Source of the DNA: Haloarchaeobius sp. HME9146
GTDB lineage: Archaea; Halobacteriota; Halobacteria; Halobacteriales; Natrialbaceae
DNA length: 64,000 bases
Assembly: GCF_025399835.1 (NCBI RefSeq)
Contig: NZ_JAODVR010000001.1
Location: 1,116,001-1,180,000 of the forward strand
Reading direction: 5' to 3'
The notes below the pieces were generated by a model. The model did no database searches. It had not been told where the DNA came from and worked only from the letters and a program-made list of their open reading frames with translations. Position 1 is the first letter of the stretch. The number at the start of each line of letters is the position of its first letter. Positions 33,873 through 42,071 of the stretch are shown piece by piece. The position numbers were made by a program, and so were the translations under genes.

Positions 33873-34052
33873 ATGGCTGCTGACCCGAACCGACTCGTCC
33901 GGGCGCTCGTCTACGCCGTCTTCGGGTTCCTCGTCACTCTCGGCATGGGTGTCGTGTTCCGGGTCGACCTGGGTATCGCCCTCCTGCAGAGCGCTGCGGT
34001 CGCGCTCTCGATGGTCCTCGTGACGTTCCTGCTCGCGACGGCGAAGCTCTGA
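33873..34052 (+). CDS. small two-helix membrane protein
   Basis: A 59-residue protein with two hydrophobic segments: about 9-27 (Val-Arg-Ala-Leu-Val-Tyr then Gly-Phe-Leu-Val) and about 33-57. It starts Met-Ala-Ala-Asp-Pro-Asn-Arg and ends Thr-Ala-Lys-Leu. It sits in the MutS/HalX gap, with a weak AT box (GAACTTTCAC, 33841-33850) at a leaderless distance before the ATG. I do not recognise a family. It is easily missed because it is short. Codon usage matches its neighbours. Confidence 0.6.
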   Translation: MAADPNRLVRALVYAVFGFLVTLGMGVVFRVDLGIALLQSAAVALSMVLVTFLLATAKL

Positions 34053-34114
34053 GCCGCTCTCGGGCGGTGGTCCCCGGGAGAACTATCCGCTATCAGGTCG
34101 TACGGGCAGGTAGT

Positions 34115-34675
34115 ATGGGAGCCGATGGAGCACGCGTCCTCGTGGTCGACGACGAGGAGGCGGTGGCAGACGCGTACGCGTTGCGACTGGCAGAGTGGTA
34201 CGAGACGGACGTGGCGTACAACGGCGCCGATGCCCTGGAGGTCGCGGAGGACTTCGACGTCATCGTTCTCGACCGCCGAATGCCCGACATGTCCGGCGAC
34301 GAGGTCCTCGCCGAACTCCGGGAACGCGACGCCCCGTGTCGTGTCATCCTGGTGACCGCGGTGGACCCGGTCGTCGACATCGTGGACCTCGACTTCGACG
34401 ACTACCTCTGCAAACCCGTCGATAGCGAGACGCTGCACGCTGCCATCGACCTGCAGCTTCGTCTCGCCGAGTACGACGACGACGTGCGAGCCCTGCTCTC
34501 GCTGGTCGCGACGCTCGACCTGCTGGAATCGAAACTCTCCCAGCTCGAACTGGACCGCGAGGAGACGTACGTCGCCGCCTGTGAGCGCCGTGACGACCTT
34601 GCCGGAACGCTCACCGACGCGGTCGACGACCTGGACGACCTGGTCGACGCCGTCGAATCTGTCGACCGGGCCTGA
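34115..34675 (+). CDS. HalX-domain response regulator
   Basis: A 186-residue protein: an N-terminal receiver domain (about 6-120) with acidic pocket Asp12-Asp13, phosphoacceptor Asp53 in Val-Leu-Asp-Arg-Arg-Met-Pro-Asp and a conserved Lys in Cys-Lys-Pro-Val, plus a C-terminal HalX helical domain (about 125-186). HalX regulators are a haloarchaeal group without a known DNA-binding domain. No sensor kinase gene is next to it, so it is an orphan regulator here. It converges on thiDN with 4 bp between stop codons. Confidence 0.92.
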   Translation: MGADGARVLVVDDEEAVADAYALRLAEWYETDVAYNGADALEVAEDFDVIVLDRRMPDMSGDEVLAELRERDAPCRVILVTAVDPVVDIVDLDFDDYLCKPVDSETLHAAIDLQLRLAEYDDDVRALLSLVATLDLLESKLSQLELDREETYVAACERRDDLAGTLTDAVDDLDDLVDAVESVDRA

Positions 34676-34679
34676 GCTA

Positions 34680-36059
34680 CTACTCGCCCAGCGTGTCGTC
34701 CAGCGCGTCGTGCAGTCCGAGCACCCGGTCGACGAGTGTCTCCGGCGTCGGCGCGACGACCTTGCACATCGGCTCCTTCCCGAGTGCGCCGTGGTCGAGG
34801 ACCGCCACCGGGCGGTCGTCTTCGGCGGCGGCACCGAACACCTGTCTGGCCCCCCACTGCATCGTGTTCCCTTCTTCGTCTGGCTCCGGCTGCGCGTCGC
34901 GGTCGTACGCCGCGACCCGCCAGTCCAGCCCCTCGAGCGCAGCCTCCACGTCGTCGTCAAGCCGGCAATTGGCCGCGAATCGCAGGTCGGTCGCCTCCTC
35001 ACGGGCGGCGAGCAGGAAGCGCGCGACGTGGCTGGAGGCACCGAACCGGACGCCGCCGTTCGGTCGCACACCTCCGTGGAGCCGGGTGATTCGGCCGTCG
35101 ACGGCGGCGACCTCGTCGGTGGTCTCTGCGAAGGGGAGCGCGCCGACGACGTTCATCCCGACCTCCGGGACGAGCGCGGAGACGTCGGCCGCGACCAGTT
35201 CGTCGACCACCGACTCGACCGCCTGGAGGGTTGCGCTGGCCGCCGCATCGTTGCGGACTCCGACCATGTGATGGACTGCGCCCGGTCCCTCGCCGACGTT
35301 CTGGTAGTAGCGGAGGGCGCGTTCGACGAACGCGATGGCCTCGCGGACGGCGGTTTCCATCTCGAAGCCACGGGCCAGATTCGCCGTGACCGCCGCAGAG
35401 AGGGTGCAGCCGGAACCGTGGGTCGCCGCGCCGGAGATGCGGCTGTGGCGGATGGTCTCGACGCCCTCGCGCGTCACGAGCACGTCCACGATATCGTCGC
35501 CCGGGAGATGGCCGCCGGTGACGAGCGCGGCGTCCGCGCCCAGCTCGACCAGTGCTTCGCCTGCTTGCTGGGCGCTCGCCTCGTCGGTCGGTTCGATACC
35601 CGTCAGGACGGCTGCCTCGTCAGTGTTCGGCGTCACGAGTGCTGCCTCCGAGATGAGCGCTTCGTACGCCGCTTCAGCGCCGTCGCTGAGCAGTCGGTCG
35701 CCCGAGGTCGCGACCATGACGGGGTCGACCACGACCGGCAGGTCCGCCTCCGCGAGCCGGTCCGCGACGGCCCGGACGACCGGTTCGGTGCCGAGCATCC
35801 CGGTCTTCGCCGCCCCGACGGCGAAGTCGTCGAACACGGCGTCGAGCTGTGCGGTCACGTCCTCCGGGTCGAGGACGGTGCTGGCGGTCACGCCACGGGT
35901 GTGCTGGGCCGTCACGCTCGTGACCGCGCTGGTGGCGAACACGTCGTGGGCCGCCATGGTCTGGATGTCTGCCTGGATGCCGGCACCCCCGCCCGAGTCG
36001 CTGCCGGCGATGGTGAGCCCGACCGGGCGCTCGGTCGGGGCTGGCTCTCGCTGGTTCAT
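34680..36059 (-). CDS. thiD: bifunctional HMP-P kinase / thiamine-phosphate synthase (ThiDN)
   Basis: A 459-residue fusion. The ThiD part (about 10-260) begins with Ile-Ala-Gly-Ser-Asp-Ser-Gly-Gly-Gly-Ala-Gly-Ile-Gln-Ala-Asp and carries the catalytic Gly-Ser-Gly-Cys-Thr-Leu motif. It phosphorylates hydroxymethylpyrimidine phosphate to the diphosphate. The C-terminal ThiN domain (about 285-459) condenses this with the thiazole phosphate to make thiamine phosphate, the archaeal replacement for ThiE. ATG at 36059 is chosen; the preceding five codons read as leader. A 9-bp direct repeat lies in the promoter (36063-36084). Other thiamine genes are not in the window. Confidence 0.92.
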   Translation of the reverse strand: MNQREPAPTERPVGLTIAGSDSGGGAGIQADIQTMAAHDVFATSAVTSVTAQHTRGVTASTVLDPEDVTAQLDAVFDDFAVGAAKTGMLGTEPVVRAVADRLAEADLPVVVDPVMVATSGDRLLSDGAEAAYEALISEAALVTPNTDEAAVLTGIEPTDEASAQQAGEALVELGADAALVTGGHLPGDDIVDVLVTREGVETIRHSRISGAATHGSGCTLSAAVTANLARGFEMETAVREAIAFVERALRYYQNVGEGPGAVHHMVGVRNDAAASATLQAVESVVDELVAADVSALVPEVGMNVVGALPFAETTDEVAAVDGRITRLHGGVRPNGGVRFGASSHVARFLLAAREEATDLRFAANCRLDDDVEAALEGLDWRVAAYDRDAQPEPDEEGNTMQWGARQVFGAAAEDDRPVAVLDHGALGKEPMCKVVAPTPETLVDRVLGLHDALDDTLGE

Positions 36060-36062
36060 ACA

Positions 36063-36084
36063 CGAGTGATACAACCGAGTGATA
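36063..36084 (-). promoter_or_regulatory. tandem TATCACTCG repeat in the thiDN promoter
   Basis: On the minus strand TATCACTCG occurs at 36084-36076 and again at 36071-36063, 13 bases apart, ending 3 bases before the ATG. The upstream copy overlaps a TATA-like CTTTTATCAC. The layout suits a repressor that blocks initiation. ThiN-domain regulators (ThiR) control thiamine genes in other archaea; its site is not something I can match here. Confidence 0.4.
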
Positions 36085-36104
36085 AAAGTCGTTGGTGTTC
36101 CGGC

Positions 36105-36554
36105 TCAGTCGTCGAAGGAGAACTCGTACCCGAGCTGGGTCAGCAGGTCGAACAGGTCGAACCAGCCGAAGCTCTCGACGATGGTCTCGTCCTCGAAGCG
36201 GTTGATCCAGAAGCCGCTGGTCGCGAAGGACTTCTCGGTGGGTTCGAACCCCCAGAAGCTCCCCTCGTGGGTGCCCGCGAACGAGAGCCAGGTGAACGTC
36301 CAGTCGCCACTGGCGGTGAAGGACTCGGCTTCGATGGTGAAGTCCGGGAACGCCATGAAGTAGTCCTCGAGCATCGCTTCGAACTCGTCGTAGCCCGATG
36401 CGTAGTCGCCGCTCCAGCCGTACGGAATCTCGGTCTCCAGGTCGTCCGCGAAGTAGTCCTCGAAGCCTGTGAGGTCCTGGTCGTTGATGCCGTCGACGAC
36501 GTCGCGGATGATCTCGCTGTACCGGTCGATGAGTTGGGAGTCGTTGGTTGCCAT
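36105..36554 (-). CDS. SnoaL/NTF2-like protein
   Basis: A 149-residue NTF2-like cone fold. The N-terminal helix (Leu-Ile-Asp-Arg-Tyr), a Phe-Pro-Asp-Phe strand and the Trp/Phe-rich sheet (Trp-Thr-Phe-Thr-Trp) match the SnoaL-like ester cyclase group of small enzymes and binding proteins. The strong Phe/Trp content in the last third makes a deep hydrophobic pocket likely. No polyketide genes lie nearby, so catalytic activity is uncertain. It is on the same strand as thiDN, which follows 45 bp downstream. Confidence 0.82.
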   Translation of the reverse strand: MATNDSQLIDRYSEIIRDVVDGINDQDLTGFEDYFADDLETEIPYGWSGDYASGYDEFEAMLEDYFMAFPDFTIEAESFTASGDWTFTWLSFAGTHEGSFWGFEPTEKSFATSGFWINRFEDETIVESFGWFDLFDLLTQLGYEFSFDD

Positions 36555-36691
36555 GGAAAATCCCCAGTTGTACGATACGGCGAGTGAGAATATATGGTTT
36601 CTCTAGGGGTTATTGTCGAAAGCACGTTTCTCGACGGTTAGGGGGTTACTGGTGGGTGATTGGATGTGACAGCATATAGAATATCTCTGGG

Positions 36692-37897
36692 TCAGGCCGA
36701 CGCGATTGGCGCTTCCCACAGCCACACGACGACCGACCCGACCGCCAGTACCCCGCCGGCGACCGCCAGTGCGAACAGCGGGGAGACGGCGTCCGAGAGC
36801 ACGCCGCTGCCGAGCTGGAAGGGGACGACGGTCACCGCGCTCACCATCGCCATCGCGCTGAGGACCGTCGCGCGCCCGGTCGATTCGATGCGGTCGTTGA
36901 CGTACTGGCTGGCGAGCGTCGCCGTCGTGTCCGCGACACCGCGAACCAGCAGGAGCACGGGGAGCGCGAGAACCGGGACGGCCCACATCGCTCCCAGCGC
37001 GGCACCCACCCCCAGCGGGAGGACGAGGAACCACGTCCGGAGACCGACGTGCTCCTCGATGGCCCCGGCGTTGTAGCTCAGGGCCGCGCCGACGAGGCTG
37101 ATGCCGGCGTAGTACCAGCCAAGCGCCTGTTCGACCTGCGCCTGCGCGAGGCCGAGGTCGAGCGTGACCGTCTCGAAGATGGGCTGGACGAAGATGAACA
37201 CGAGGTAGAGCACGGCCGCGAACAGGACGTAGTAGTACAGGACGAACGCCCGGAGCCGTCGGCGCGTGAGTGCCCCGCGGATGATGCCCAGCGCGCGCCG
37301 AACGGACAGCACGTCACCGCCAGCACCCTCGACCGACTCGGGTTCGGGCATCGAGAGGAGTACCGGGATACCGACCGCCGTGAGGCCGGCCGCGACCCAG
37401 AAGGGGTACCGCAGGTCGACGCTGCCGAGGTAGCCCCCGACCACGGCACCGACCACGCCGACCAGCAGTGCCATCGACTCGCCCCGACCGCGAACCCGGG
37501 CGAAGGCGTCCTCGGAGAGTTCGACCGTCAGGGTGTCGTACAGCCACGCGTCCTCGCTCCCCGACCGGAACGTGTACCCCAGCGACCACAGGGCGTACAG
37601 GCCGAGGAACGCGGGGAACGTCTCGGCGAAGCCGAGGCCGACGAGCGTCGCCGCGATGACGCTGGTCCCGAGGAGGAGGCTGTTCCGGCGGCCGACCCGG
37701 TCACCGACGTAGCCAGTGGGAACCTCGCCGACCACGGTCGTGAGGTTGTAGACCGCCTCGAGTGCGGCGATCTGCGTGAAGGTCAGCCCCTGCGAGAGGA
37801 AGTAGAGGTACATCACCGGGCGGTAGAACTCGACCGCCTTGGTGGCCTTGTACAGGTAGTACCGGACCACGCTCGATGCAGGGAGCGACGGGGCCAT
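36692..37897 (-). CDS. MFS transporter
   Basis: A 401-residue protein with 12 predicted helices and the MFS loop-2/3 motif Gly-Tyr-Val-Gly-Asp-Arg-Val-Gly-Arg-Arg (about 59-68). A second Arg-rich loop lies between helices 6 and 7. The substrate cannot be inferred; it resembles drug/solute exporters of the major facilitator superfamily. It is alone in its transcription unit, with a TATA-like CCGTAAACC near 37929-37936 upstream on the minus strand. The stop is 137 bp from the preceding SnoaL-like start, so the two are not obviously an operon. Confidence 0.9.
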   Translation of the reverse strand: MAPSLPASSVVRYYLYKATKAVEFYRPVMYLYFLSQGLTFTQIAALEAVYNLTTVVGEVPTGYVGDRVGRRNSLLLGTSVIAATLVGLGFAETFPAFLGLYALWSLGYTFRSGSEDAWLYDTLTVELSEDAFARVRGRGESMALLVGVVGAVVGGYLGSVDLRYPFWVAAGLTAVGIPVLLSMPEPESVEGAGGDVLSVRRALGIIRGALTRRRLRAFVLYYYVLFAAVLYLVFIFVQPIFETVTLDLGLAQAQVEQALGWYYAGISLVGAALSYNAGAIEEHVGLRTWFLVLPLGVGAALGAMWAVPVLALPVLLLVRGVADTTATLASQYVNDRIESTGRATVLSAMAMVSAVTVVPFQLGSGVLSDAVSPLFALAVAGGVLAVGSVVVWLWEAPIASA

Positions 37898-38000
37898 CGA
37901 TAGGACCGTCTCGCGTCGGCGGGTGATGGTTTACGGTTCGCCGGTGGCGGCTCGACGTGACCTGCCGGCCGGCCCACGCGTTGAAGCCATCCCGGACCGA

Positions 38001-38240
38001 GTGACGCTCGTGGACACGAAGACCAAACTGCTGCTCGCCGGCAGCGCGCTCGGCCTCGTGGCGTTCGTCCAGGTCGTCCGGCACGTCTGGGCGCTCTCCC
38101 AGCGCGTCCCCCAGGCCGCGATGACCGCGAACCAGGCCGTCCTCGTCGAGTGGGCGGTCTGGGTCGCTGCGCTCGGGAGTACCTTCCTCGTGCTGGCGTG
38201 GGTGCTGACACAGTTGCGGGCCGTCGCTGCCGACCAGTGA
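38001..38240 (+). CDS. small membrane protein, uncertain start
   Basis: A predicted 79-residue protein with two hydrophobic helices: about 10-24 (Leu-Leu-Leu-Ala-Gly-Ser-Ala-Leu-Gly-Leu-Val-Ala) and about 49-73. No family is recognised. The frame extends back to GTG 37923, but the extension reads as non-membrane and Arg/Pro-rich. GTG at 38001 or 38010 places the first helix sensibly, so I chose 38001. It is divergent from the MFS gene. Confidence 0.45.
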   Translation: MTLVDTKTKLLLAGSALGLVAFVQVVRHVWALSQRVPQAAMTANQAVLVEWAVWVAALGSTFLVLAWVLTQLRAVAADQ

Positions 38241-38436
38241 CCGAGGGTTCAAACCGGAAGCCGGGGCCAGTCCCGGTATCACCTGAGAACTGCCCCTCGG
38301 CGTCTCGCGGTTGTGCGGCGACCCGCCGGGGAATCCCCTGCTGCCATCTCGCCGCCTGTTCGCCACGATTCCAGAGCCTGTCAGTCCGACTGCGTCTGGG
38401 GACACCTTCATTAGGCCCGAAAGCCAGAGAACGCTC

Positions 38437-39162
38437 GTGATTGGTGGCAGCACCGAGTGGGGTGACTACCTGACGGACCGACTTCTCGAACGCATCGAAG
38501 ACCTCCCGCCGGACCCGGAGCCGGGGCACTACGTCGTCATCGACGTGATGCACTTCTCGACCACGGTGGTGGAACTCCTGGCCAATGGGGCCGAGTACGT
38601 CCACATCACCGAAGAGCGCGGCGACGAGTTCGCCTTCCGCGAGGCGAACCCGGACGCGTGTATCGGTGGTGGGACCACACCGACCTACGAGCCGGCCGAC
38701 GGCTACGACTTCTTCAATTCGCCGAGCTACGTCCAGTCCCTCGACGTGGCTGGCCGACCCGTGGCGATGACCTCTTCGAACGGCGGCCGCGCCATCGACC
38801 GGCTGCTCGGGACCGACGGCGCGAGCGTCTACGTCGGGTCGACGACGAACGCGGCCGCGCTGGGGCAGCACCTCCGATCGGTCGACGGTCCGGTACACCT
38901 GCTCGCCGCCGGCAAGGACGGCCAGCCGGCGACCGAGGACACCATCGGGGCATTGCTCGTGGGGCGACACCTCGCCGGCGTCCCGCTCGAGCCGGTCGAA
39001 GCCGAGCTCTTCCGGGACCAGCTGGAGTACGCGAAGGGGCCGAACTACCCGGACAAGAACGAGGTTCGAAGCAGTGACGTCCGCGAGTACGCGATGTCGC
39101 TGTCGAGTCGGGACGTGATTCCGCGGCTCGACGGTCGTCGTTTGGTCGACGTGGCGAGCTAG
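38437..39162 (+). CDS. comB: 2-phosphosulfolactate phosphatase family protein (ComB-like)
   Basis: A 241-residue ComB-family protein with the conserved N-terminal Val-Ile-Asp-Val-Met-His-Phe-Ser-Thr-Thr segment, Asn-Ser-Pro-Ser and Thr-Ser-Ser-Asn-Gly-Gly substrate loops, and a C-terminal Tyr-Ala-x-Ser-Leu. ComB removes phosphate from 2-phosphosulfolactate in coenzyme M synthesis. Haloarchaea are not known to make coenzyme M, so the real substrate may be another phospho-acid. The GTG start at 38437 is supported by a TATA-like box (38406-38415) at a leaderless distance. The stop codon overlaps that of the convergent gene in the four bases CTAG. Confidence 0.85.
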   Translation: MIGGSTEWGDYLTDRLLERIEDLPPDPEPGHYVVIDVMHFSTTVVELLANGAEYVHITEERGDEFAFREANPDACIGGGTTPTYEPADGYDFFNSPSYVQSLDVAGRPVAMTSSNGGRAIDRLLGTDGASVYVGSTTNAAALGQHLRSVDGPVHLLAAGKDGQPATEDTIGALLVGRHLAGVPLEPVEAELFRDQLEYAKGPNYPDKNEVRSSDVREYAMSLSSRDVIPRLDGRRLVDVAS

Positions 39163-40190
39163 TCGTCACTACCGTCTGCAGCCGCTGCCAACTCGGCGTA
39201 CGCCCGCCACGCTGGGTCCTCTTCTGGGTGGCTGAGGTGCTCACCGTCGACGGAGACACCCGTTCCGGCACGAATCCGACCAGCGTCGGCGACGGGTGTT
39301 CCGCGCTCCCGGAGCGCCGCGAGCACGTCGTCGACGCCCTCGGGACGGACCGCGATGAGGAGCGTGCCGGAGGTGGTCGACGCCCGGGGGTCCATGTCGA
39401 GAGCATCACAGACCGCTCGCACGTCGTCGGCAACCGGCACCGCCTCGGGGTCGAACTCGATGGCGACGCCGGCGGTCTCGGCGAGTTCGACCAGCGCGCC
39501 GTGGAGGCCGCACTCGGTCGCGTCGTGCATCGCCGTCACTGGCCCTGACGCAGCCGCGAGCAGCGCATCTCTGACGTGGCCGGTTTCGGGGAGGCGGTCG
39601 GCGAGGGTGTCGAGGTCGACATCTGCGCCGGCGTCCTGGAGCTGGTCGGGGTACAGATTCGCGAACAGCGCCGCGGCCTCGACCGCAGGACCGTGGGTTA
39701 TCAGCAGATGGTCACCCGGTCGAGCACCGTCCGGCCGGATCACCTCGTCGTGGTCGCCCACGCCCATGACCGTCGCCCCGCCGACCCACGGGAACGAGCA
39801 GCCGTGATAGCGGGCGGTGTGGCCGGTCAGCACCGAGGTCCCGAGTGCGTCGAGTTCCTCGTCCATCGTCGTCCACACCGCCGCGAACGCCTCATCGGTC
39901 ATCTCCGGCGGCAGCGAGAACTCGATGGCGAGGTGACTCGGTGGAATCCCCGAGACGGCCACGTCCGCGAGGACGACGCCGAGCGCGAATCTGGCGGCGC
40001 GCTCCCACCCGAGGTCGGGGAGGATGGAGATGGGGTCCGTGGCGGTCACGACCGCGGTCCCACCGGCGTCCAGCACGCCGAAGTCGACACCGTGGCGCGG
40101 GCCGACCGCCACGTCGTCTCGTTCGGCACCCAGGTTCGGGTAGATGTACTGGTCGAAAAAGTCGCGGTCGATCTTCCCACGGTCGCTCAT
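39159..40190 (-). CDS. AIR-synthase-related protein (PurM/HypE superfamily)
   Basis: A 343-residue ATP-binding protein of the PurM/HypE/ThiL/SelD fold. The N-terminal Gly-Lys-Ile-Asp-Arg-Asp-Phe segment and the glycine-rich Ser-Val-Leu-Thr-Gly-His region match the archaeal AIR-synthase-related group, sometimes called HypE-like. No hydrogenase genes are in the window, so a hydrogenase-maturation role is unlikely. It is not PurM itself: it lacks the PurM dimer insert. The reaction is unknown, with ATP-dependent activation of an acid or amide plausible. It converges on comB with a CTAG overlap. Confidence 0.82.
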   Translation of the reverse strand: MSDRGKIDRDFFDQYIYPNLGAERDDVAVGPRHGVDFGVLDAGGTAVVTATDPISILPDLGWERAARFALGVVLADVAVSGIPPSHLAIEFSLPPEMTDEAFAAVWTTMDEELDALGTSVLTGHTARYHGCSFPWVGGATVMGVGDHDEVIRPDGARPGDHLLITHGPAVEAAALFANLYPDQLQDAGADVDLDTLADRLPETGHVRDALLAAASGPVTAMHDATECGLHGALVELAETAGVAIEFDPEAVPVADDVRAVCDALDMDPRASTTSGTLLIAVRPEGVDDVLAALRERGTPVADAGRIRAGTGVSVDGEHLSHPEEDPAWRAYAELAAAADGSDD

Positions 40191-40231
40191 TGCCCGGTGT
40201 TACCGCCCGGTCGTCAAAAGGGGTAGCGGTC

Positions 40232-41281
40232 TCAGTTCAGCCACGACGGGTCCGGGAGGACGTTCGGGTCGCCGAGGATCGGCGTCATGGCGAGGAGGCT
40301 GACCACGAGGGTCGTCACGACGATGCTCGCCGCGGGCGGGTCGAGGTGGGTGTCGGCGTGAGCGTACAGCACGCGCTGGCTGACCTCGCCGGCGAGCGCG
40401 CCGAACAGCCCGGTACCGGCACCGAGCACGACGGCCTGCCAGAGCGGGAGCGCCGCCGCGAGTGCCGTCGGCGTGGCGACCCCGCCGCCAGCGGCCGCCA
40501 CGACCGCGAACCCGGCGGGGAGCGTCATGTGGTGGGTGACCGGTATCTGCGCCACGTCACTGTTCACGTAGACGAGCAGCAGGACGCTCACGCCGAAGCC
40601 GAGGAAGACGCTCGCGGTCATGTACGTGAGGTACGCGCCGAGCGCACCGAAGGCCAGCCCGAGGAGGGAGACGCCGGCCCACTTGTACTGGTAGGGGAGC
40701 CACGGCTCGACGGCGTGGCGTTCCTCTCCGCCGTCCGCGATGAAGCGTGTCTCGCCGCGCTCGAAGGGCGACATGTCGAGGAACCCGCTCCTGGTGCCGA
40801 ACAGTGAGTAGCCGAAGACGGCCCGGTGCAACAGCGCCGAGGCGACCACGCCGAAGGCGACCGGGTCCCACGGCATGGCGAGCGCGGAGATCGTCTTCAG
40901 CAGGTGGCCCGCCACGCCGAAAACGCCGCCGACGAGCAGCACGTCGACCTTCGTCCCGAGCCCGCGGGTGACGTTCTTCGCCTCGTGGTAGTCGAACCCC
41001 GTGTCGATGTAGCCCTTCTTGGCGGCGTAGGCGACCGCAGCCGCACCGCCGCCGAAGCTGACGTGCGGGCCGAACACCGGCCCGAAGGCGACGCTCCCGG
41101 TCAGCGCCAGCTCCGGTGCGCCGGTCGCGAGGGTCTCGCGGCCGAGGTCGTACAGCTCGCCGACCACCACGAGGACGCCGGTGACGGTGAACGCGGGGAG
41201 CGCGCCGACCGACGCGCCGAAGACGCCGCCGGCGAACGCCGCCAGCAGGAGTTCGAGCGCCCAGAGGTCACTGACCGCCAT
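40232..41281 (-). CDS. polytopic membrane protein of an ArsR/LMW-phosphatase operon
   Basis: A 349-residue membrane protein with about nine hydrophobic helices. Distinctive loops are Gly-Pro-His-Val-Ser-Phe-Gly-Gly-Gly, Tyr-His-Glu-Ala-Lys and Thr-His-His-Met-Thr-Leu-Pro. I do not recognise a transporter family, and it is neither ArsB, Acr3 nor ArsP by motif. The start overlaps the stop of the LMW phosphatase gene by 14 bases, and that gene overlaps the ArsR gene by 4, so the three form one operon. The context suggests export or handling of a thiol-reactive anion such as arsenic, but the function is unknown. Confidence 0.8.
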   Translation of the reverse strand: MAVSDLWALELLLAAFAGGVFGASVGALPAFTVTGVLVVVGELYDLGRETLATGAPELALTGSVAFGPVFGPHVSFGGGAAAVAYAAKKGYIDTGFDYHEAKNVTRGLGTKVDVLLVGGVFGVAGHLLKTISALAMPWDPVAFGVVASALLHRAVFGYSLFGTRSGFLDMSPFERGETRFIADGGEERHAVEPWLPYQYKWAGVSLLGLAFGALGAYLTYMTASVFLGFGVSVLLLVYVNSDVAQIPVTHHMTLPAGFAVVAAAGGGVATPTALAAALPLWQAVVLGAGTGLFGALAGEVSQRVLYAHADTHLDPPAASIVVTTLVVSLLAMTPILGDPNVLPDPSWLN

Positions 41282-41675
41282 GCTGGACCTCGTCGAACAG
41301 GGCTGTCACGCGTCCCTCTATCTCGTCGCGAATCTCGGCGACCTCCTCGGGTGACTTCCCGTCGGGGTCGGTGAGGTCCCAGTCGCGGACGTCGACGTCG
41401 GTGTCCAGCGACAGGGTCGAACAGCCCATCGTCGCCACCACGTCGCATGATTCGAGTTCCTCGTCGGAGACCTCGCGCGGCGTCCGGTCCGAGAGGTCGA
41501 TGCCGAGTTCGCGCATCGAGTCGACGACCTCCTCGTGGACGTGGTCGGCCGGGAGGGTCCCGCCGGTGACGATGTCCCAGTCGAGGCCGCGCTCGTCGCG
41601 TTCGCGCTCGGCGAAGGCGGTCGCCATCTGGCTGCGCCCGGCGTTCTGCACGCAGACGAACCCGAGCGTCGTCAT
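41268..41675 (-). CDS. arsC: low-molecular-weight phosphatase / arsenate reductase-like protein
   Basis: A 135-residue LMW-PTP fold with the P-loop Cys8-Val-Gln-Asn-Ala-Gly-Arg14-Ser (Cys-x5-Arg) and Asp-Trp-Asp-Leu-x-Asp-Pro near residue 93. In thioredoxin-linked ArsC, two further Cys are needed; here one lies in Thr-Met-Gly-Cys near residue 82 and another eight residues before it, so the relay geometry differs from the staphylococcal type. It may reduce arsenate or be a phosphatase. It overlaps the regulator gene in ATGA-like fashion, so co-translation is likely. Confidence 0.85.
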   Translation of the reverse strand: MTTLGFVCVQNAGRSQMATAFAERERDERGLDWDIVTGGTLPADHVHEEVVDSMRELGIDLSDRTPREVSDEELESCDVVATMGCSTLSLDTDVDVRDWDLTDPDGKSPEEVAEIRDEIEGRVTALFDEVQHGGQ

Positions 41676-42067
41676 CGCTCACCCTCCGTGTCGTCGAGCA
41701 CGTCGAGCAATGCCTCGGCTCGCTCGGTACTGCGGTAGTAGCGCCACTTCCCGTCCTTGCGGCGGTCGACCAGCCCGGCGCTGGTGAGGTCCGAGAGGGC
41801 GTGGCTGATGGCGCTCTCGCTCACGTCGAGCAGCGGGTCGAACTCGCAGACACAGAGCTCGCCGTCGGCCGCGGCCAGCAGGCGCACGATGCGGTAGCGC
41901 GTCTCGTTCGAGAGCGCCCCGAACACGGCGACGTGCTCGTCGGTCCGGTCGAGGACCGCTGCGGTTCGAAGCTCGTCCAGTTCGGCGACGCGGGCGTCCA
42001 CGTCCTCGGCACAACACTCGCCCACCTGGTCGGCGATGAGTCGTTCCAGCCGCTCGGTCTCGGTCAT
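41672..42067 (-). CDS. arsR: ArsR-family metalloregulator
   Basis: A 131-residue winged-helix repressor. The metal-sensing motif Glu-Leu-Cys72-Val-Cys74-Glu-Phe lies at the helix-3 position used for As(III)/Sb(III) in ArsR proteins. A second Cys pair (18-19) near the N-terminus could join the site. The recognition helix includes Ser-His-Ala-Leu-Ser-Asp-Leu. ATG at 42067 is preferred over a TTG six codons upstream. An inverted repeat (GAACG-N10-CGTTC) lies 5 bases before the ATG, a good candidate for its own operator. Confidence 0.9.
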   Translation of the reverse strand: MTETERLERLIADQVGECCAEDVDARVAELDELRTAAVLDRTDEHVAVFGALSNETRYRIVRLLAAADGELCVCEFDPLLDVSESAISHALSDLTSAGLVDRRKDGKWRYYRSTERAEALLDVLDDTEGER

Positions 42068-42071
42068 ATCT

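Noticed and set aside
36236-36256. GGGTTCGAACCCC, another tRNA-like T arm
   Set aside because: It lies inside the SnoaL-like coding sequence in a well-supported reading frame, and no other tRNA parts are around it.
38240-38270. T-arm-like GGGTTCAAACC, suggesting a tRNA
   Set aside because: The flanking bases do not pair as a T stem, and no acceptor, D or anticodon stems can be drawn in the 190-bp gap. It follows a stop codon and is probably chance.
39159-40190. HypE hydrogenase maturation protein or selenophosphate synthetase
   Set aside because: No hydrogenase, hyp or selenium genes are in the window, and the usual HypE C-terminal Cys and the SelD N-terminal catalytic Cys/Sec are not seen. 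A general AIR-synthase-related label is safer.
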